From DATKDF01 sp963752045 (lineage in GTDB: Bacteria > Acidobacteriota > Vicinamibacteria > Vicinamibacterales > SCN-69-37), in contig CAVVWN010000008.1 of assembly GCA_963752045.1 (NCBI GenBank), forward strand, positions 496,001 to 560,000: a stretch of 64,000 nt of DNA, given 5' to 3'. The translations under genes and the position numbers were made by a program. Numbering within the stretch: the stretch's first letter is position 1; each line of letters starts with the position of its first letter. Positions 59,707 to 64,000 of this stretch are shown one piece after another. Under the pieces are notes generated by a model, which was not told the origin of the DNA, did no database searches, and saw only the letters and a program-made list of their open reading frames with translations.

Positions 59707-60390
59707 ATGGAAGGCGGAATGAGTCTGATTGACATGTGGAACCAGATGGGCCTCGTCGCCAAGGCGATCGGCGTCATTCTGGTCATCATGTCGATGTGGT
59801 CGTTTGGTGTGGCAATCGAGCGGTACTACACGTTTTCACAGGCGCAGAAGCAGTCGAAGCTGTATGCCCCTCAGGTGGCCAAGCACCTCAAGGACGGCCG
59901 GCTGAAGGACGCGCTGCAGATCTCGCAGAGCAAGACGTATCAGTACAGTCACCTGGCCAAAGTCGTGCTCTCGGGTCTGCAGGAGTACCAGTTCCAGCAT
60001 GACACGGGCGGCGTGCTCGAGAAGGACGACATGGTCGATACCGTCCGCCGCGCCATTCAGCGCGCCACGGCCCTCACCGCCAACGACCTCAAGAAGGGCA
60101 TCCCGTCGCTCGCGACCATCGGCGCGACGGCCCCGTTCGTCGGGCTGCTCGGCACGGTCGTCGGCATCATCACGGCCTTCCAGGGCATCGCGGCCACCGG
60201 GTCGGGCGGCCTCGGCGCCGTGTCCGCCGGTATCTCGGAAGCGCTGGTCGAGACGGCGCTCGGCCTCGTCGTCGCCATTCCGGCCGTGTGGATGTACAAC
60301 TACTTCACGGGCCGCCTCGAGTACTTCAACGTCGAGATGGACAACTCGTCGTCGGAGCTCGTGGACTATTTCATCAAGAAGTCGGTCTAA
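59707..60390 (+). CDS. exbB: MotA/TolQ/ExbB proton channel protein
   Basis: A 227-residue protein with three membrane helices. The first (about 18-35, AIGVILVIMSMWSFGVAIERYYTF) is followed by a cytosolic loop and two helices with GIPSLATIGATAPFVGLLGTVVGIITAFQGIA and EALVETALGLVVAIPAVWMYNYF, the ExbB/TolQ signature. GGAGG lies 5 nt before the ATG. With the two ExbD proteins it forms the motor for TonB. Confidence 0.92.
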   Translation: MEGGMSLIDMWNQMGLVAKAIGVILVIMSMWSFGVAIERYYTFSQAQKQSKLYAPQVAKHLKDGRLKDALQISQSKTYQYSHLAKVVLSGLQEYQFQHDTGGVLEKDDMVDTVRRAIQRATALTANDLKKGIPSLATIGATAPFVGLLGTVVGIITAFQGIAATGSGGLGAVSAGISEALVETALGLVVAIPAVWMYNYFTGRLEYFNVEMDNSSSELVDYFIKKSV

Positions 60391-60402
60391 GGAGTCTGAA
60401 CC

Positions 60403-60843
60403 ATGGCTATGGATGTTGGCGGCGCCAAAGGCGGCGTCAAATCCGACATCAACGTCACGCCGCTCGTCGACGTCATGCTGGTGCTGCTCATCATCATGAT
60501 GATCGTCGCGCCCATGCTGCAGCAAGGCGTGACGCTGACGTTACCGACGGCCTTCAATACGGCCGAAAAGCCGGATACGGCCGACCAGACGGTGGTGTAC
60601 ATCGACGCGCAGGCCAAGCTCTATGTCAATGCGCTCGAGGTTACGCCGGAAGGCGCGATCGACCTGTTGCAGGCGTCGCTCGAGAAGCAGGCGGACCGGA
60701 CGGTCTATCTCAAGGGCGACCGCGAGGCGCCCTACGGGGCCATCATGCGAATGATGGACGTGCTTCGTGAAGCCGGGATCGAGACCGTTGCGCTCATCAC
60801 CGAGAACCCGAGCACGAGCGCGGCAGAAGGGGGTGCCCAGTAA
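60403..60843 (+). CDS. exbD: ExbD/TolR biopolymer transport protein (copy 1)
   Basis: A 146-residue protein. It starts MAMDVGGAKGGVKSDINVTPLVDVMLVLLIIMMIV, with the catalytic Asp in the membrane helix, and a periplasmic domain ending DVLREAGIETVALITENPS. It begins 12 nt after exbB and ends overlapping the start of the second exbD by one base (TAATG). Two ExbDs per operon is the arrangement in several Gram-negative groups. Confidence 0.9.
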   Translation: MAMDVGGAKGGVKSDINVTPLVDVMLVLLIIMMIVAPMLQQGVTLTLPTAFNTAEKPDTADQTVVYIDAQAKLYVNALEVTPEGAIDLLQASLEKQADRTVYLKGDREAPYGAIMRMMDVLREAGIETVALITENPSTSAAEGGAQ

Positions 60844-61328
60844 TGGCTCACCCTCACATGCACCATGGCGCGGACAGGGTCGTCAAGGGCAAGCTGCCGG
60901 AAGCCTCGGCGGACATGAACGTGACGCCGCTCATCGACGTCCTGCTCGTCCTGCTCATCATCTTCATGGCGGCTCTGCCGCTCACCCAGCGGGGGCTCGA
61001 CATCAACCTCCCGCTCGAGACGAACGCGGCGCCGCAGCAGACGGAGATCATCAACCAGATCGTCGCGGAGTACGGCGCCGATCACCGCCTGATGGTCAAC
61101 AAGACCGAATGGACCATCGCCGAAGCACCGGCCAAGTTCCGGGAGCTGTTCACCGCCCGCACGCGTGACAAGACGCTCTTCATCATTGGCGCGCCCAACG
61201 TCCGCTACGGCGAGATCATGGCCGTCATCGACGCGGCCGTGGGCGGCGGCGCCGAGAAGGTGGGCATCGTCACCGAGGGCATGCGCCAGGAAGCGCTTCG
61301 CGGCGGGGCCGAGGGCGGAGGCCAGTAG
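60843..61328 (+). CDS. exbD: ExbD/TolR biopolymer transport protein (copy 2)
   Basis: A 161-residue ExbD paralogue. The N-terminus has a His-rich start (MAHPHMHHGADR), then DMNVTPLIDVLLVLLIIFMAALPL with the proton-path Asp, and a periplasmic domain (RYGEIMAVIDAAVGGGAEKVGIVTEGM). The start shares one base with the stop of copy 1. A strong hairpin follows at 61365. The two copies differ outside the TM region, so they may form a mixed motor. Confidence 0.9.
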   Translation: MAHPHMHHGADRVVKGKLPEASADMNVTPLIDVLLVLLIIFMAALPLTQRGLDINLPLETNAAPQQTEIINQIVAEYGADHRLMVNKTEWTIAEAPAKFRELFTARTRDKTLFIIGAPNVRYGEIMAVIDAAVGGGAEKVGIVTEGMRQEALRGGAEGGGQ

Positions 61329-61364
61329 CCCACACGGCCGGCCGCTGCGGCCAGCCATAGCCAT

Positions 61365-61404
61365 CCACGGGCCCGGTGAGCGGTGGCGCTCACCGGGCCC
61401 GTGG
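61365..61404 (+). terminator. Hairpin terminator after the exb operon
   Basis: Perfect 18-bp stem (61365-61382 with 61387-61404) and a 4-nt loop. A TGTTTCT stretch follows, so it probably ends the tonB-exbBDD transcript. Confidence 0.75.
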
Positions 61405-61438
61405 TGTTTCTGCCCGGCCTGAGCCCCATAGCGGTCTG

Positions 61439-61560
61439 GGGGGACGGGTCTCGCTTGCGCGAGCAAGACCCGTCCCCCTATCGCCCCCACCTCCTCGGCT
61501 GGCGCTTCCTGCAGATCGCGTGAGCCGTTTTCGGCCGTTCACACCGAAACGGAAACGGTT
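61439..61560. repeat. Palindromic core (61439-61478) plus inverted copy of the composite repeat
   Basis: Arms GGGGGACGGGTCT and its complement surround the GCTTGCGCGAGC spacer, as at 23.6 and 28.0 kb. The following bases (CCCCCACC, CTTCCTGCAG, GTGAGCCGTTTTCGG to AAACGG, up to about 61560) match the reverse complement of the segment 23518-23600. The element is thus a longer composite unit in opposite orientation. It sits between converging exbD and the TPR lipoprotein. Confidence 0.85.
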
Positions 61561-61615
61561 CCAGCGCCAGGTCGAGGGCGGGGAGGGGCGCCAGGCCTGG
61601 CGGTCTGCCGACAGA

Positions 61616-61663
61616 AAGGGCACGGGCCCGGCGAGCGCTCGCGCTCGCCGGGCCCGTGCCCTT
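61616..61663. terminator. Long perfect hairpin near the TPR lipoprotein end
   Basis: A perfect 22-bp stem (61616-61637 with 61642-61663) with a 4-nt loop lies 40 bases beyond the minus-strand TPR gene's stop. It is probably the terminator for that gene. Its core GGGCCCGG also appears in the hairpin at 61365. Confidence 0.75.
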
Positions 61664-61703
61664 CTACGTTTGTCGGAGCGGGCTCGTGCGCCTCACGCCG
61701 GGG

Positions 61704-62732
61704 TCAGTTGCCGCCCCCGGATCCCGATCCTGAGCCCGTACCCGTGCCACCCTCTGCCGCAGCCGCATTCTGCTTCGCCTGCAGCTCGATGGCCTTGGCC
61801 TGCAGCCTGTCCGCTTCCGCGATGAGCTCCTTCTGGCGGGCCGGGCTGCGCTCGAAGTTGGCCTGCATGCGGAGCAGGATGTTCTTGATGACGAGCGCGT
61901 CGACATACTCGCCGTTGATCGCCAGCGCCTTGGTTTCCGACTCGATGCCCTTCATCGTGTAGTCGATGTGTGTCGCGCGGGGCAGCGTCTTGTCCCGGTA
62001 GGCCTTGTCCTGGTAGTAGCTGCCGATGACGTGCCAGGCCTCCGGGTTGTTGGGCTCGAGGTCGGCGCGCTTCTGGAAGGCCTCGATCGTCTTCTCGAAG
62101 TCACCCTGCCGGTTGTAGTAGCCGGCCTGGATCTGGTATCCGACCGGATCGCTCGGCCGAACGTCGACGGCCTGCTGGAAGAGCGCCTCGGCCTGTTCGT
62201 AGTCGCCCTGATCTTCGTACATCTTGGCCAGGGCCTGATAGAAGGCCGGCTCGTCCGGCTGGAGCTCGATGAGCTGCTTGGCGACCGGAACCGCCCGCTC
62301 GAAGTCGTTCAGCTTGTCCGGGCCGTAGGCCTGAATCAGGTACTCATAGGCGCGCTGCCGGATGAACTGCTGCTGTTCGCCCTCGGCGCTCTCGAGCTGC
62401 TGGATGGCCTTCTCGTAGTATTCGACGGCCTTGGGCAGGAAGCTGTCGTTTTCAACCTCTCCCTTGCGGGCCGGCTTGTAGAGGTTGTCGTATGAGTTCC
62501 CGAGGAAGAAGTAGGCAAACCCCAGGATTTCGTTGCTCTCGTCGGGGTTGTGCGCGATGGCAGCCTCGTAGCGCCCGATCGCGGCTCGGTAGTCGGCCTT
62601 GTTGTACAGGTTGTTGGCGTCCTGAAAGGCCTTGAGTGAGCGGATGTTGGCGATCGAGTACCTGCCGCAGGCGGCCGTCACCACACCCAGCGCGAGGACG
62701 AGCACGGCCATCCTGGTGAATCGAGAGTGCAT
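61704..62732 (-). CDS. TPR lipoprotein
   Basis: A 342-residue protein with a lipoprotein signal (MHSRFTRMAVLVLALGVVTAACG, lipid on Cys22) followed by a chain of TPR repeats: AFQDANNLYNKADYRAAIGRYEAAI, FAYFFLGNSYDNLY, PAFYQALAKMYEDQGDYEQAEALFQQAV, GYQIQAGYYNRQGDFEKTIEAF. A coiled helix and a Gly/Ser-rich tail end it. It should be a periplasmic scaffold. No partner is shown by the sequence. A good promoter precedes it. Confidence 0.8.
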   Translation of the reverse strand: MHSRFTRMAVLVLALGVVTAACGRYSIANIRSLKAFQDANNLYNKADYRAAIGRYEAAIAHNPDESNEILGFAYFFLGNSYDNLYKPARKGEVENDSFLPKAVEYYEKAIQQLESAEGEQQQFIRQRAYEYLIQAYGPDKLNDFERAVPVAKQLIELQPDEPAFYQALAKMYEDQGDYEQAEALFQQAVDVRPSDPVGYQIQAGYYNRQGDFEKTIEAFQKRADLEPNNPEAWHVIGSYYQDKAYRDKTLPRATHIDYTMKGIESETKALAINGEYVDALVIKNILLRMQANFERSPARQKELIAEADRLQAKAIELQAKQNAAAAEGGTGTGSGSGSGGGN

Positions 62733-62794
62733 GTTTTTCCCCTTTCGCCTCCGGGAACCTACTTCGGGAGAAATCTGGTCCGAGACGTCCGGCC

Positions 62795-62824
62795 AGTATA
62801 GTGAACGTCAAAAAACTCCGTCAA
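62795..62824 (-). promoter_or_regulatory. Promoter of the TPR lipoprotein
   Basis: TTGACG (62819-62824) and TATACT (62795-62800) are 18 bp apart on the minus strand, about 62 nt before the ATG at 62732. Confidence 0.55.
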
Positions 62825-62959
62825 GCGACGCCGCCACGCGCTCGGGCACAGTTTGCCCCGTGTTTTCGGGCTCTGCCGGCCCTTTCCGGTATCATGCATC
62901 GTGGACGGGCGATGCCCGGCCGTCGACCGGCGAGGCTATTCCCTTAGACACCACTGTTC

Positions 62960-64000
<1,041 letters not shown>

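Overview
The window is about 64 kb of GC-rich, gene-dense chromosome from a Gram-negative bacterium. The best guess is an Acidobacteriota lineage of the Vicinamibacteria type, probably a metagenome-assembled contig. This is inferred from LptD and TonB/ExbB/ExbD (outer membrane), a Ser/Thr kinase fused to a TolB/WD40-like propeller, a TonB receptor with an N-terminal carboxypeptidase-regulatory domain, many TPR proteins, and very GC-rich codon use. No phage, integrase, transposase or CRISPR array was seen, so the region reads as core chromosome.

Layout. 1-12.4 kb: end of a D-glycerate 3-kinase, a PIG-V-like membrane glycosyltransferase, a metal-type TonB receptor with a small Cys/His companion, an arylsulfatase remnant, an S9 peptidase, a kinase-propeller protein, an HMG-CoA-lyase-like enzyme lacking the usual cysteine, and a TPR/TonB-C-terminal protein. 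12.4-19.8 kb: a tRNA with anticodon CAU inside arrays of a GATYCCA heptamer, then rpoD, dnaG, mutS2 and an isolated larB. 19.8-31.7 kb: citrate synthase, lepA-lepB (ten apparent +1 insertions), hutI-yggU-yggS-TPR, an orphan Dam-type methylase, a DinG-like helicase, glyA and rpiB. 31.7-38.8 kb: an RlmI-like methylase, an outer-membrane barrel, thiC, an M20 peptidase, HtpX and a radical SAM protein. 38.8-46 kb: a minus-strand envelope and metabolism operon (deoxynucleoside kinase, accD, folC, lptD, rfbB, a sugar-nucleotide reductase). 46-49.3 kb: menC and a lipoprotein fusing HEAT repeats to a cyclophilin. 49.3-51 kb: a 17-residue basic micro-ORF, a candidate structured RNA with its own promoter and terminator, and ddl. 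51-62.8 kb: tgt-yajC-secD-secF-uppP-DUF502-hppA, then tonB-exbB-exbD-exbD and a TPR lipoprotein. 62.96 kb to the end: the first part of a bifunctional Rel (p)ppGpp enzyme.

The most interesting non-coding signals are: (i) the roughly 195-nt RNA candidate at 49539-49734, with two three-way-junction folds between a sigma70-like promoter and an intrinsic terminator; (ii) a family of palindromic elements that share a core, found between convergent gene pairs at 23.6, 28.0 and 61.4 kb, two of them embedded in a longer composite repeat in opposite orientations; (iii) heptamer arrays that switch orientation around the tRNA; (iv) TAnnnT boxes 6-11 nt before SD-less start codons, suggesting leaderless transcripts from divergent gene pairs.

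Fourteen single-base insertions, and no deletions, break lepA (8), lepB (2), accD (2), glyA (1) and the RlmI-like gene (1). In each case removing them restores a full-length conserved protein. They are most simply sequencing or assembly insertions, but the clustering in lepA-lepB should be checked against reads. All functions are assigned from motifs read by eye; no database search was run.
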